Assembly: GCA_021397845.1 (NCBI GenBank)
Contig: JAHSVC010000029.1
Coordinates: forward strand, 234,501-298,500
From: Areca catechu
Taxonomy: Eukaryota; Streptophyta; Magnoliopsida; Arecales; Arecaceae
DNA: 64,000 nucleotides
Direction: 5' to 3'
The notes beneath the pieces are model-generated. The model saw only the letters and a program-made list of their open reading frames with translations. It did no database searches and was not told the origin of the DNA. Both the position numbers and the translations under genes were made by a program. This document shows positions 24,101 to 35,602 of the stretch, one piece after another; the stretch's first letter is position 1, and every line of letters begins with the position of its first letter.

Positions 24101-25854
24101 GGAGCATAAAGATTGAACTAGCCCACGCATCTGCTCCCCTCTCAATCCACCTATAACTCCCATCTCCCAGCATCTCATTCCCACCCCGTCGTCGAGAGCA
24201 GCCAGCCCGACGTTTTTATGCGAGTGCCCCATGAACATTTTTTCAATCTCGAATCTCCGTCTGGTTCCCCGGTGGGGTATTCATCCATTGATCGACCAAC
24301 AGATTATAGAGAAGCAAAAGTCTCTTGAATCTCCATTGGCAGCAAGCAGTTCCCTTTCTTTTCTCGAGGCAGGAGGGAATGAAAGGCGAATCAAAGCTAC
24401 AATATGACCTGGAAAAAAGAGACTAACAGCTGCTGAAGGTGAGATTTTTTGATCGATTCATCAGGGAGGATTCAATGAGAGACTAGGAAGACGCCTCCTC
24501 GACATCTCTTTGTCCGCGGTAAGGGTAATGCCCTAAACCATAAGTCTGAGTATGTCCTCTCGGACAACCGACGGTTCTTCGATTCCTTGGCCCTCTGTTG
24601 GTTCTGCTACCCGGACCCCCAATAAGCCGTGGCTTTCATCATTCCCGGTGATTCGGTGCAGACGCTGTACTTAAGGCTAGAGGGTGAATCAGTGGTTACA
24701 ATATCCTTTATGTAATCACTCCCTATGCATTCTTCTGCCAGATCACAAGCTTTTCCCAGAATTGTTGGCCCTACCTGATAGATGCTTTCGACACTTCGAG
24801 TTGGTCTGCCATAATATCCAGGAAATGTTGGGAGCTGTGTGATAAATAGAACAACCTTGAATTTTAAATGCTATTAAAGCATCTGCCTCATTCCATTTTG
24901 AAGTGCATTCCTATAACCCCAATAAGAAAAGGGAAATACCAACCTTTTCATAGTTCCTGGGATTCAAAGATCAAAAAAGTTCGAGGTATTTTTATACAAA
25001 ACTTAGATAGATATCACACACTTACTTATAAGTATTGCTTATGGGACGAATATACACCGAACAGCATGAATTGCCCAACTTCCCATTACTAGCTCAATCA
25101 ATCAATCCAGTATTTTCTGCCTTCCCCTTACGCGTTCTCCCGTAATTCAGTTCCTGGTATGGGGTAGTAGGGAACCGTCAGGACGCACGAGACGAATCGA
25201 CTGCCCCTGACGCTAGCAGGCGCTGGAGAAAGAGAAGCAATCCCCCTATTCCCACAACTAAGAAGTAAGAAGCGCTGCTACCAGCCAGTAAGAGATTGTG
25301 CAGAAAGTCGCTAGTGGGATAGTCTGATATTGCCATGTACGTATCAGCGGACAGTGGGAGGAGTAGGCATTAGCAGTTACCGAAAAAGGGCCAGCGGGCA
25401 CCGAGCAAGGGACACTGCCCGATTGTGCGGACCGGTCGGGAGCCGAGTCACTAAAGGCCCCTCGTCAAGTATTGCACCTAGATCGTCGACGCCTTTAAGG
25501 AAGGGAGGGCTGCCGTTCGTCAGTGCTTAACTACTCCAGAGGTCCTCTGTATCGGGTTCACGCTCGAACCATACCTAAATGTATTGGGAATTTGTTTTAT
25601 GCGGGACTACCAGCCAGGTACATACGACCAGACGCACTCAAATCTCGAGTCACGTCCCGACCTACAGCGACCATTTCGCCTGGACCGGAAGAGGCATCTA
25701 TGAATTGATAAAGACTGCCATAACATAAGAAAAGAAGAACCTACTAAACTCAAATATTGAAGCATCATGCCGGGGAAGGAATTTTCCCTAGCCCGAGCCG
25801 CTTCCCCTGTAGTTGTCAGCTCGTTCTTGACAAATCCGATCGGGTGTTCATAAT
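21111..25854. other. Long spacer without recognised genes
   Basis: About 4.7 kb without an identifiable gene. Open frames are under 100 codons and overlap on both strands (for example 22239-22451 plus and 22357-22641 minus). The style (GC near half, CTTTC and GAAAG runs, repeated GCTTGCTTG words) is ordinary angiosperm mitochondrial spacer. 23370-23480 contains a local GC-rich inverted stretch around CCCCCTCGGGGGG (near 23412-23424). Confidence 0.45.
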
Positions 25855-25926
25855 CTGGAGTAAAAGGATTCGAACCTTTGCATGCCGGTACCAAAAACCG
25901 ATGCCTTACCACTTGGCTATACTCCA
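25855..25926 (-). tRNA. trnQ-UUG: tRNA-Gln (UUG), native mitochondrial type
   Basis: On the minus strand this folds as a standard 72-nt tRNA without the CCA. The acceptor stem TGGAGTA/TACTCCA pairs perfectly over 7 bp; a D arm GCC...GGC, a 5-bp anticodon stem with loop TTTTGGT (anticodon TTG), and a T arm with TTCGAAT loop are all present. The discriminator base is G. The sequence is that of the native plant mitochondrial trnQ rather than the plastid gene. It delivers glutamine in mitochondrial translation. No other tRNA is near it, so it is probably processed from a longer transcript. Confidence 0.95.
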
Positions 25927-28900
25927 TACGGTCGGTCCCTGGGGAGAGGGGGAAGGGAGAAGCAGGGCTCGAAGAAAACGAGCCGTGCAAGGACGCGGGG
26001 ATATAGCAAGTAAGCAGCAAGGTTCTCCCTTTAGGACCGACTACAACAAGCTCGCGACTCTAATAGAAACAAACGGTAAGCTCTCTGCTCTATTTGCTTG
26101 CAATGCGTTGCCTATCAAAGTAGGCGAACGCCGTAGCCTCCTCTTGCCCTTGTTACGCAAGACGCCAACAAAGAACCTTGCTTCCGTTGCGCCCTGTATT
26201 CCGAGGCGACCATTTCGCGCGCTTCGATCCATTTCCCGATCCGATTCATCCGATAACGTACCTATATGAGTGGGATGGATGGTAAATCATTTGCAGTCTT
26301 TTTCGGCAGGACCTAGACACGGAGGTTCGGGAAGTAGCGCGTGCCAGCATTCACTGGTGGAAGGACTGGCAGCAGCGAGAGCATCATAGTTGACATGGTC
26401 GGAGCTACAGTCCCCATATCCGTCTCTACTCTTTCTGTAATTGACTCCCTCCCGCTCCCAACCAACCTTTTCCTTTGAAAGGTTTTCCACTAGTGGCTGA
26501 GGGATATGAATCTGGATCCCGATCTTGTCTCACGGACTATCCCGTAGTGGTTCTGTGACCGCGCTCGAAATTGGATCTATTTCTTTCACACGGTCAACTG
26601 GCATTGGTTCAACTAACTGGCTGGCTGCTATTGATATCTGAGCCCGAGCCTTTGCTTCCCATGGTGCCTTTCTTTGCCCCCGGATTTCTTTTTGCATGGT
26701 CAACGAGTTATGGTCCACCTCCTATCGGCTACTGAAGCCCGAGTATCAAACTGCTGAAAGCTCCGGTTCAAATGCCTCGGTACCCGCTTTATGGTGCTGG
26801 CGGATCGACAACAGGGTCTGGGGGGTTCCGTATCAATCCATGGGGGCTCTGGTCATAGCCCCCGCCTCCGCATCTTTTGTTCCCGCTCTAGCTAACCAAG
26901 CTTACACCATCCTTCTTTGTGCTTCCTGCGCTTCTTATTATGGAGCTGTACCTAGTTCCGGGTCAACGAATGAAACAACTGCCTCTCCCTCTCCCGTCTA
27001 TCTAAAAGTGTTATTTCCTCCAGCTCCCGACTCCGCTTCTCCCTCCGATGCCGGTAGATTAATTCCAAGACCAAACCCATTGATTCCATTGGTGAAAAAA
27101 TCGCTGATGCGAACTCGGTAGTGCTACTGAAACCACTTTGTGCATCTTCTGTTGCCGGGAAAGAAAGACGTGTTGGGTCAGTCCGGCACGTCACGCTTGC
27201 TAATACGGCCCGGCTGCCCCTATACATAGTTTGATCGATTGACCGACTTAACATACGCGTTTTCTAGATGGACAAGCTCTCCTTCTGTGCGCATCGATCG
27301 GATTTGCATGGGGCGTTGCGCGTCGCGTCGGAGATTGTCTTACAATAAACAAACGTTTCAATGGGTGTAGGTACAGGGGGTGTGGCGTACGCCACTGAGT
27401 TTCTGGTGTGCAGGATGCACTTCTCACATGATTGTACAGTAGGCGTTGGAGTCCTCATCTGTAGGTACATGGAGGTGTGGTGATCGCATATGCGGAGCAG
27501 CTTCGTTCGAGATGCCTTTGACCCGGGACCTACAGTCAGCACGAGAGCGTTAACATCAAGGACGGAACGATGACCATGATGCGTACAACTCCAATCGCGA
27601 AGCGAAGTAAAAAAAAAAAACTAACCGATGAAAGGAGAGAATGCGGGAGACAGAATGATGTCGGGCCAACACAAGAGGTCAGACTAAACAACCCATTCGA
27701 CGCGTCGGGGGTACTCGACCACCGGGAGATAGGGATTTAGTGACTTACCAACCAACCGGACTAGGAGGGCAAGACATACCATACAAATCACGGCTTCGGC
27801 TGCTGCTCCCCTTCCCTAGACCAACTGACCTACCCTCGTCCCTTCCCTACAAGCTGGGTATCTCTCCCTCCGAGTCGTGCAAGAACTAGAAGGTCTCACA
27901 GGGATTGGGACAACTATCCAAACTCCAGCACTGACCAGGTGAGAAAGAAGACCGGATGAGCTGTCAAGCCTAGGTCACTGATACTATATCCCTGTCTTCA
28001 TACTATCTGATCTGATCAGTTAGTTGGAGTTTGAGGTCTTTGCCTTATCTCCCCTAAGCGGAAGAAAATATCTTCTTGTTGACCATCCCTCCTGGCTGTT
28101 CATCCACCTGCACTGGTCGAGTCCAATTATTGCAGCTGATTCGCCAGTCGACTCATCCCCTTATTTCGATGTTGGTGGGTAGTGAGCTATTGATGTGGAT
28201 GGGCTTGATGAGGGATTCGATGCCTTGCCTCTGCCCGGTACCCAAAAAGCCTATGCTTCTGCTACTAGTGCCACCGGTTATTGCGCCGGGTAAACTTCTG
28301 CTACTCATGTTCTACTACTTATGTTTGTTATGCCACTATTTTTTGCTGCTACTAGAACCGCTATGGTGGTATTGTCGCCCGCCCCCATCGCTGGTGTTGG
28401 TGCTGGGTCCTGATCACGAACACGAAGTTTCAATCTGGATTATAAGTTAAGCACCGGCACATCGATTTCTCAATCCAAAATGGATTTCCCCCACCTTTCC
28501 TTCCATTAAGGCTTATAACGGAAAAGATATATTGTATAACCCTAAAGTGCCAACCAATTTGTTCGAATCTCCGAAATCTATGCATACCCTGTTCCCTCCA
28601 TTTCCCCCGCTAACCGGTACTACATTCGCCAACCAATCCGGATAATGGATGGGGGTGATGAATTCCACTTCTATAAGTTTCTTCATCTCTTCCTGTCCCT
28701 AACGGTCCAGATATTTCATAACCTGTCCCTGCAGTGATATGGCAGGATGCATTTCTTGAAATTCCTGCTTTACCGGTTTTGCCCCTCCCTCATGAGATAG
28801 CTGATCATATTTTTTATATTAAAAAGGTACTCTCATCCAGACAAAATGGAAGATCCTCCTTTCATTTCCATGTGGGGAGGAGGCAGCTGTGCTGGCTGAT

Positions 28901-29074
28901 TGGTCCTCATGTCGATTGGAAGAATGTGCAGGACGGTCTGCTGAAATGTAGGGCTCGGGGGGGACATATACTGACTCGGCGATACGGGAAGTGATGGTCT
29001 TAGTGGGGGCTCCGGAGAACGGGGTGGAGAGACCTTTTTAAGTATTGAAGAGTCGTCTTCGGGGGCGAGAAGCA
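25927..29074. other. Long spacer without recognised genes
   Basis: Open frames up to 141 codons (26696-27121, plus; Ala/Ser/Pro-rich) occur with overlapping minus-strand frames. None shows a domain I know. The 124-codon frame at 28076-28450 is very Leu/Pro-rich. Nothing looks like an RNA gene. Confidence 0.4.
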
Positions 29075-29160
29075 TATATATAAAAATATATATATATTTA
29101 TATATTATTATTTATTTTAAATAAAAATATAAATATTATATTATTTTATATAATAATAAA
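29075..29160. repeat. AT-rich island
   Basis: About 85 nt made almost only of A and T, with TATATATATA runs and short palindromes such as TTTATTTTAAATAAA. It contrasts sharply with the surroundings and lies against the end of the gypsy gag fragment. Confidence 0.8.
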
Positions 29161-30029
29161 GACTCTGTCTTGTCAATAGGGTAACGAAGGTCCTTCCTGT
29201 GGCCTTGCTTCCTTGGGCGACCAGACTGCCCATTTCCACGACCTCGTCCTCGTCCTCCTAATTCAGCAACATGTACATACGCGCCTTGATCGCAATAGAA
29301 ATCCTCGAGTGCAGAAGCTCGGTAGATCAAGTCATCAAAACTCCGCCGTACTCCCCCAGCAATGAGTGGCCCCTGATACTCAGACCGCAATCCTCGGATA
29401 CAAATCTGAATCAACTTATCCGGTTTCCTCGAGTTGCATGACAACTGTCCTGAACCTCTCAAGAAAAGTGGCGAAGAACTCATCCTTCTCTTGTCTACAC
29501 CTCCTCAGATCATCCAGAGTAACCTCTTTCCTAATAGCATCAAACCTCTTGCAGAACAACCTACACAACTGTTTCCAGGACTTGAGAGACTCGGGTTCTA
29601 ATCTACTAAACCAAGTGAAAGCAACCTTGGTGAGGGAACTCCGGAATTGTCTTATAATAAGCTTGGGATTTTGGACGGTATCAACGCATTGTGTCTGAAA
29701 TTTCATTTGGCTAAATGCTCGATAGGATCGGAACTGCCGTCAAATAGGTCGAACTTGGGTAGAACATATCCTGGAGGATAGGACTCGAGGTAAACACTCG
29801 GCTCAAAAGGTCGGACATAAGTTCGGAATTCACCAGTCTGTCTCTCAAGCTCTTTATTGGATACAATCTCCATGATGGCATCCTCAAACTTCGGATCTCG
29901 GACATCCAGAGGTGTAGGCATTACTCGGACAGGACAGGTCTCTGGTGGTTTCGTCTGCGAATGACGAGGGACAACATTCTGTGGTGGTGGATTGTGCTCG
30001 GGAATAGGATTTTCATCAACTGTATCCAC
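29161..30029 (-). mobile_element. Ty3/gypsy gag fragment
   Basis: Three consecutive minus-strand frames (29703-30029, 29416-29706, 29136-29483) read as one gag protein: a Pro-rich start, then YPPGYVLPKFDLFDGSSDPI, QFRSSLTKVAFTWFSRLEP, FATFLERFRTVVMQLEE, and a C-terminal Arg/Gly-rich stretch (GGRGRGRGNGQSGRPRKQG) typical of the nucleic-acid-binding end. Two frameshifts separate the frames. The zinc knuckle and protease that should follow are missing; the sequence ends in the AT-rich island. It is a third gag lineage, different from those at 1-871 and 7939-8945. Confidence 0.83.
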
Positions 30030-31129
30030 CCGCCCGAGCAGTCAGCAGATAAAGACTGTGCTCAAGAGTAGCAGGGGGCGTAGTGAGCAGAAGACTGACT
30101 GAGCCTGCCTGATGGGTTTTGTTTGGGCGTTTTGCCAGCGAAGAAAATATGGTGATAGCATTGGATGTATGTTTCCCCTATGCCCTAGTAAAGTCGTCAA
30201 TCTCCAATTGTGACATGTTGATCAAAAAGAGACTTTCTCATTGATCACGGGTCAATCAAAGCATAGCAACAATCCTACATAAACAGGGGATCGTCAGCAG
30301 TGAAAGTCAACGGATCAGCAGCAGATTCTAGAGTACGCAAGAATCCGTCAGAGCGTTCATAATGAAGATATTGAAGAGAGTCGCGCTTCCCATCTACATT
30401 CATTTGGAAGTCGAAAAGAAGTGCATCTACAAGCTTCCGGGCGAGAGGAGAGGAAGTTTCAAAGGGAGACATTCCTATCAAGGAAATGGACAAGAAAGTT
30501 CGCGCTTTCTCCTTAGAAGGAAGGTCCTCAAAGCCTCTTCATTCCAATGATCATGATTAAGAATCAAATAGCTCCTCTCAGGACCCACAATCATCTATCT
30601 TTGAGAAAGATTTGAAACCGGAGCCTCCGAACAAGGCAAACAAATGGCAGCACCTGGGTAAGAGCGCGACTACTAGGGCACAATCCAAACTTGGGGCTAA
30701 GCCCCACTCCACTCTATTTCCAAAATTTCCACAATTGCAATTGTTTGGAATGCAAGGTTTTTTCCACGCGTAGACGTCTCGACGATCTTGCTCGGACCGG
30801 GCTTTAGTTTTTGGTTGTCATCCTGGAACCAATGGTTAGAAGGGCCAACTATGTATCAAAATGGAAGCGGAGATTGCGTATGGATGAATGTCGAACATCT
30901 CGGATGAATCCCCTGCCAATATCTTGGTCTTTTGGAGAGAAGATATCCTTGACCTGTCCATGATTGAAGGCAATGCCCAATTCATTTCTACCAACGCAAA
31001 GATCAAATCTTAAAATACTCAGGTACGCCTCCTTTTTGTTCACGCAAGCTGTTAAACTATTGATAGGCGTGTGGGATGAATTTAGAAAAATGACTCTAAT
31101 TGCTCTTCCCGCCCTTCCCCCAAAAAGCT
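30030..31129. other. Spacer without recognised genes
   Basis: Only short frames (60-72 codons) are present on both strands, none with a known domain. A 64-codon minus-strand frame (30849-31043) has protein-like composition but is unidentified. Confidence 0.4.
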
Positions 31130-33240
31130 TCTTAAAAGAGATTTGAATGCTGTTTTGTCACCGGAAGAGAAACTGGGAGGGCTACTCCTGCATAGCATAG
31201 CTGAGAGGGACTTTAATTAAGCTAAGCTTTGAACGATTGTGGCTTAATAGATGTGGGATTTGTTAAAAGTAGGTTCCCGTGGTGTAATAATCGTAAGAGG
31301 ACTCCTTATATCTGGTTAAGACTAGATAGAGTTTTCGCAAACAGCAAATGGTTGTCCATCTTTCCTAATATACTAGTGGAGCACCTCCCCTGACTCAAAT
31401 CAGATCATTGCCCACTCTTGATCAAAATTGGCCTTAAAAGCGCCGCCTTCCGGCCGTTTAAAAAAGAGAGATTTTGGCTTGAATACTACTCTTTTTTGGA
31501 GGTGGTGTCTACCTCTTGGAAACAACCGGCCTGGGGATCCCCGTTATACCGTTTCTTTTCTAAATTGAAACGACTTAAGGGGGACCTCCAACTTTGGAAT
31601 AAATATGTTGTGGGATCGATTTTTTCAAAGATCAAGGAAGCGGAATTTCAGGTCTGCGACATTCAGAAATCCTTGGAAAGGGTGGGATGGACTGCGGAGT
31701 TAGCCCAGGAAGAAAAAGAGGCAAAAAATCTTTATGATGTATGCCTTAGACATTCAGAAATTATCTGGAAACAGAAATCCCGTATCAAATGGCTAAAGGA
31801 AAGGAGGGCGATAGAAAGAGATAAGATTTTTTCATCTCTCCACTTTAGCTAGAAGATCCAGAAAGAACTCAAAAGAAGTTGTTAAAGATGATGGCTCCAT
31901 CCTTAGTGATGTGTTTCAGGTGGGGGCCAAAGCTGCTGAGCACTTTCAAGGGCTCTGCTTTTCATGGTTTCCGAGTGGGGGGTGGCGCCTGAAGCCTAAT
32001 CTACTTAGATGTATTCCCACGATGATCACTGATGCTGAAAATCTCTCCCAGGTTTCCACGCCATAACGAGAGGAAATCCATGATGCGGTGAAAATAGAGC
32101 CTGGTTAGAGTGCCTCCCCTATCCTTTAAATTGATGGATTCCCAGGTCTTTTTGACTCTCACTGTTGGAAGATTATTGAAGACGACCTGGTCAGGGCGGT
32201 TCACAATTTCTTTGCTGAAGGCGCTGTTAAGCCCTATTTATTGAATTCTAATTTCATTGATTGCCCTTATTCCGAAAGTCGAAAGTCCTTCACATTTTCA
32301 CCAATTCCGACCTACCTTTATTTATGAGATATTTGAAGGAGAGCTTTGTCACTTTTTCTATAAAATAATCTCTAGCTCGAAGAATGAGTTGGATTCTCCC
32401 TAGAATCATTTTTAAGGAACAAGGGGCTTTTGTTAAAGGACTAACTATTGTAGAGAAGATCTCCTTGGCTCACGAGGTGGCTTTAAGTGATAAAGGATTT
32501 AAACCAAAAAGCTTAATAGTAGGAGGGAGGGGGGGTCAAAAGACACTCCGGATATGGCAAAAGCATCTTTTTGGATCGAATGGGCTTGTTGGGGGTAATG
32601 CGTGTGTGTAATTTTCGGCTTTTGTGATAAATGGCGGAATTTTATACATGGATGTTTATGTAATGAAAACTTTGGAGTGCTTGTGGATGGTGTGCCACAT
32701 GAGTACTTTCCAGCTTCTCGAGGGCTGCGACAAGGGTTCCAACCCTAGCCTGTTGATTTTAGCTGAAGAAGTGCTAAGCCGAGGCCTACAGGAGTTGGTA
32801 TCATTGAAAATGATAACACCTTACCATGGTTTGAGATCGTGCCCAGCACTCTCCCACCTTCTCTTTGCGAACTATTTTTATAAAATTTCATAATGGCCAT
32901 AAACGGAATCTTAAGAAACTGAAAATCTTTCTGGAAAGAAGTAAGAAGCTGATTGTAATGGCCAAAAGGTCAATTTCGATAAGAGCCAGTGCTTCTTCTC
33001 GAACAGAGCTCCTCGCAGAAATTCCAGATCATTGAGGAGGAATCAAAAATGGTAGTTTTCCTATAAAGTACCTGGATCTTCCCTTGTCCCCCAAGAGAAT
33101 AAAGAGAGAGCATTGCCTTCCTCTACTGGAGAAAATGAAAAAGAGAATCTCAGGTTGGAAAAGCAAATTGTTGTCCTCCGGAGGTCGACTAACGCTTATT
33201 TAAAGTGTTAAAGTATTCCGATGCACATATCAATTTATCA
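31130..33240 (+). mobile_element. LINE (plant L1) fragment: endonuclease end and reverse transcriptase, decayed
   Basis: The start reads as the C-terminal part of an L1 endonuclease (SPEEKLGG, then GSRFPWCNN-like sequence in shifted frames and a WLRLDRVF block around 31310-31340), followed by DHCPLLIKIGL near 31400-31430 and a 144-codon open frame (31418-31852) that is the conserved linker to the reverse transcriptase (WKQKSRIKWLKE). From 31860 onward the reverse transcriptase is visible only in pieces with many stops (DDLVRAVHNFFAEGAVKP; EQGAFVKG near 32420). Near 33060-33200 the reverse transcriptase C-terminal block KMKKRISGWKSKLLSSGGRL is seen. It is dead and lacks ORF1. Confidence 0.82.
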
Positions 33241-33689
33241 AAAATGACCCGGCATACACTTCGGCTACTAATAAGGGGACAAGACCTTACAACTAGATTG
33301 GAGATGATCCCTTCTCTCCAGTGAGTGCAGTGAAGGACTCTCGCCTCACCCGCCCGTTTGACTTATGGCATCATCGACTTGCTTTTCAACCTAAGCGATT
33401 TCATAACCAGAAAGAAAGACCTCTCTTTCGGGATCAGTCCCGTCCCTAGATGTAGTAGTCAATCAGCGGGACATTCAAAGAAGCTATGCACCTTCACTGA
33501 ATGTTAATGAAAGCAAGCCCTTTCATCCTAATCTCATCTACTGAAAAAGGGGGCCGGGCGTAGCGCGTTCTTTTTTGGAACACATAGGCTATTACAGACG
33601 CATCATTAAACACTTTGCGAAGCGCGGAACCCCGGAATGGAATCATTGCAGAAGAAAGGTATAACGGTTGGGGACCGAAACAGGATTAA
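33241..33689. other. Spacer
   Basis: No gene recognised. The last 120 nt before 33690 may contain the end of a gypsy reverse transcriptase in decayed form (an H-I-G-Y-Y-R-R-like stretch near 33580), leading into the RNase H fragment. Confidence 0.35.
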
Positions 33690-34020
33690 GCCTTTAAGCA
33701 TGCAGATGAGTGTTTGCTGTCAGCCCCAATCCTTCGGTTTCCGGATTGGAATAAGGAGTTCATGTTCATACTGACGCATCACTCTATGCCATTGGATGTA
33801 TGTTGGCGCAGGAAGGGCCGCTTGATCACCCCATCTACTTTGCAAGTAGACGACTTTCCGCTTGGGAATTATACAACCACCGAACCTTCTTTATCATGAT
33901 CCGACCCACACCTAAGACCCAAGATCGAGCACCAGAGCTGCTCATAGCAACGTACCAAAAAGAAGAATGTTTTGAGTTCATATTCTCCAGATTCGACTAT
34001 AAACCAGGTAGTGAGGATGA
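33690..34020 (+). mobile_element. Ty3/gypsy RNase H fragment
   Basis: Across two plus-strand frames (33714-33899 and 33800-34117) the sequence reads SAPILRFPDWNKEF, then an H-T-D-A-S stretch in a shifted frame, MLAQEGPLDHPIYFASRRLS and an ELYNH block. This is the RNase H start of a Ty3/gypsy polyprotein, the same strand as the nearby LINE but an unrelated element. One frameshift lies near 33765. Sequence after 34020 is not recognised. Confidence 0.72.
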
Positions 34021-34429
34021 AAAAAAAAGCGTAAGCTACCTCGTTCGTGCTTCCGTTGCGCTGCCATCTTCGGTGGATGCCCCCCTATCTCTTAAAGCTT
34101 CTATGCGACCCATGTAGCTATTTATTGGTGCCTTTGCTTGTGTCTCCACCTGTGCCCATGCCTATGCCTCAAGTAAATAAATAAGCTTTCGAAGGGTCGG
34201 TTGTGGATAGAGAGGTAGGGATCCGTATCAGGTCGGGATGCCGCTGTTAGTGTGGTACCTCTAGGGCTGGCTGCTCTCGACCCCGGTAAACGAATGCTCT
34301 TCGAATTGGTACCTAAACCCTAGTTAGTTCCTGCCACCTATGCTGCTTTCCCTGCTGGTAGGTGATCAACGGAGACTAGTGCTTTTGCTGCTGTCTCTGC
34401 CACAGCAGCCCCTGCTGGTTCGTTTGGAT

Positions 34430-35110
34430 GCTCCAACGTGTGCTTCAACCGGCGTATACAAGATCAATTTCCATTTCAAAAGACTGAAAATGGAATTGAA
34501 ATTACCGAAACCCCATGCCAACATTTCATTCAATGTTTGGCCGTCCAGCGAATGCTCGTTCTGTTGTCATACAGAATCGGAAGCCCTTCTCTAATAGGGC
34601 TGATCCGTCGGAAAGAAGACAGAACGAACTGGATCGGAGAAAGAAAATCGAAATCGTCAAATTATGCACTAACTTGATGGAATGCATATATGAGGAACCA
34701 TGACATTTCTGGGTTGTCACGGAAGAAATTGAAAACTCTAATTCGCAAGGAATTCTATCCCATTGGGTTTGAGGAGGACTAGTAGATTCGATGGCAGTGC
34801 GCCAGGGAAAGGGCCAAGCTGTACAAGAATACCCCCATTAAAGTACCAAACAAAGGGTTCTACAAGCAAGCTATTATTCTGGGGATCTCCATTGAGGAGC
34901 ATCAAACCCTAATGAAAGATCTCTCCCCATTAGCAACAGGGAATCATTTTCAAGCCACAAGAAGGGATCTCCTACTGAACGATAGGAAAGTGAGTTCTTC
35001 CAGTTGGCATTCATTAGTCCGGTTGGGTAGGAGCACCTGGTTGATCGCCCAACAAAATAGTTGTTTAGCGAATGATTCAACCTACGCATCCGGTATTTAC
35101 ACACTCTACT
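34430..35110 (+). other. Unrecognised coding-like relic
   Basis: Plus-strand frames give protein-like sequence through several shifts (for example ARSVVIQNRKPFSNRAD near 34545, a KEFYPIGFEED block near 34745, and FYKQAIILGISIEEHQTLM near 34860-34915). The pattern suggests a decayed viral or retroelement coding region. The YPIGF-type block reminds me of a caulimovirid structural-protein region, but I am not sure, so I give no name. Confidence 0.3.
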
Positions 35111-35602
35111 TCGAGGTGTGAATCACTTAAACTATTTATTCCCCACTACCCCTGTATTAATGAAAGAATAGAATTTTTTACTTTGACCTTGCGAGCACCC
35201 ACTCAAAATAGGGTGGGCGAACTCTTATCTCCCCGATCTCCAGGACCGCAAAAGAGATGGAATTTTCCGTTCCCTAATTTTGAACGGAAAATCAAGATGG
35301 AATTTTCCGTCTTCTTAGCCGACGTAAGACCTTCATCCGGCAGCAAAAAGCTGTCCCTTGGAGCAGCTCAAACTTATTCCGGGTATGAAGAAGCGGGAGT
35401 GCACCACATGGAGGAGAACCCTACTCGCCTTTGTATGCCAAGTCACTGGACCGGCGAAACTTATTCTCCCGAGGTTGAGCTTTCAAAGCGGGATCGTTCC
35501 AACGCGCCCACGCCTTACTGCTTATTCAGGGGCGGGCGAAAGCGCCTATGGGACCATTCGACATTCATAGCCTTTCAATCCTATTGCAAGACTGGAATAT
35601 GA
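35072..35602 (+). CDS. Hypothetical ORF, 176 codons, probably non-functional
   Basis: This is one of the longer open frames in the window. It is rich in Ser, Pro, Arg and Glu, has no membrane segment or known domain, and includes a 15-bp direct repeat (35256-35270 and 35296-35310) within its coding part. No homologue comes to mind and the start is arbitrary. It may simply be a stop-poor stretch. Confidence 0.15.
   Translation: MIQPTHPVFTHSTSRCESLKLFIPHYPCINERIEFFTLTLRAPTQNRVGELLSPRSPGPQKRWNFPFPNFERKIKMEFSVFLADVRPSSGSKKLSLGAAQTYSGYEEAGVHHMEENPTRLCMPSHWTGETYSPEVELSKRDRSNAPTPYCLFRGGRKRLWDHSTFIAFQSYCKTGI

Noticed and set aside
25757..26269. 170-codon plus-strand open frame
   Set aside because: It runs antisense through trnQ-UUG and has no recognisable domain; it is a chance frame.
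26696..27121. 141-codon plus-strand open frame
   Set aside because: Low-complexity Ala/Ser/Pro composition, overlapping minus-strand frame, no motif.
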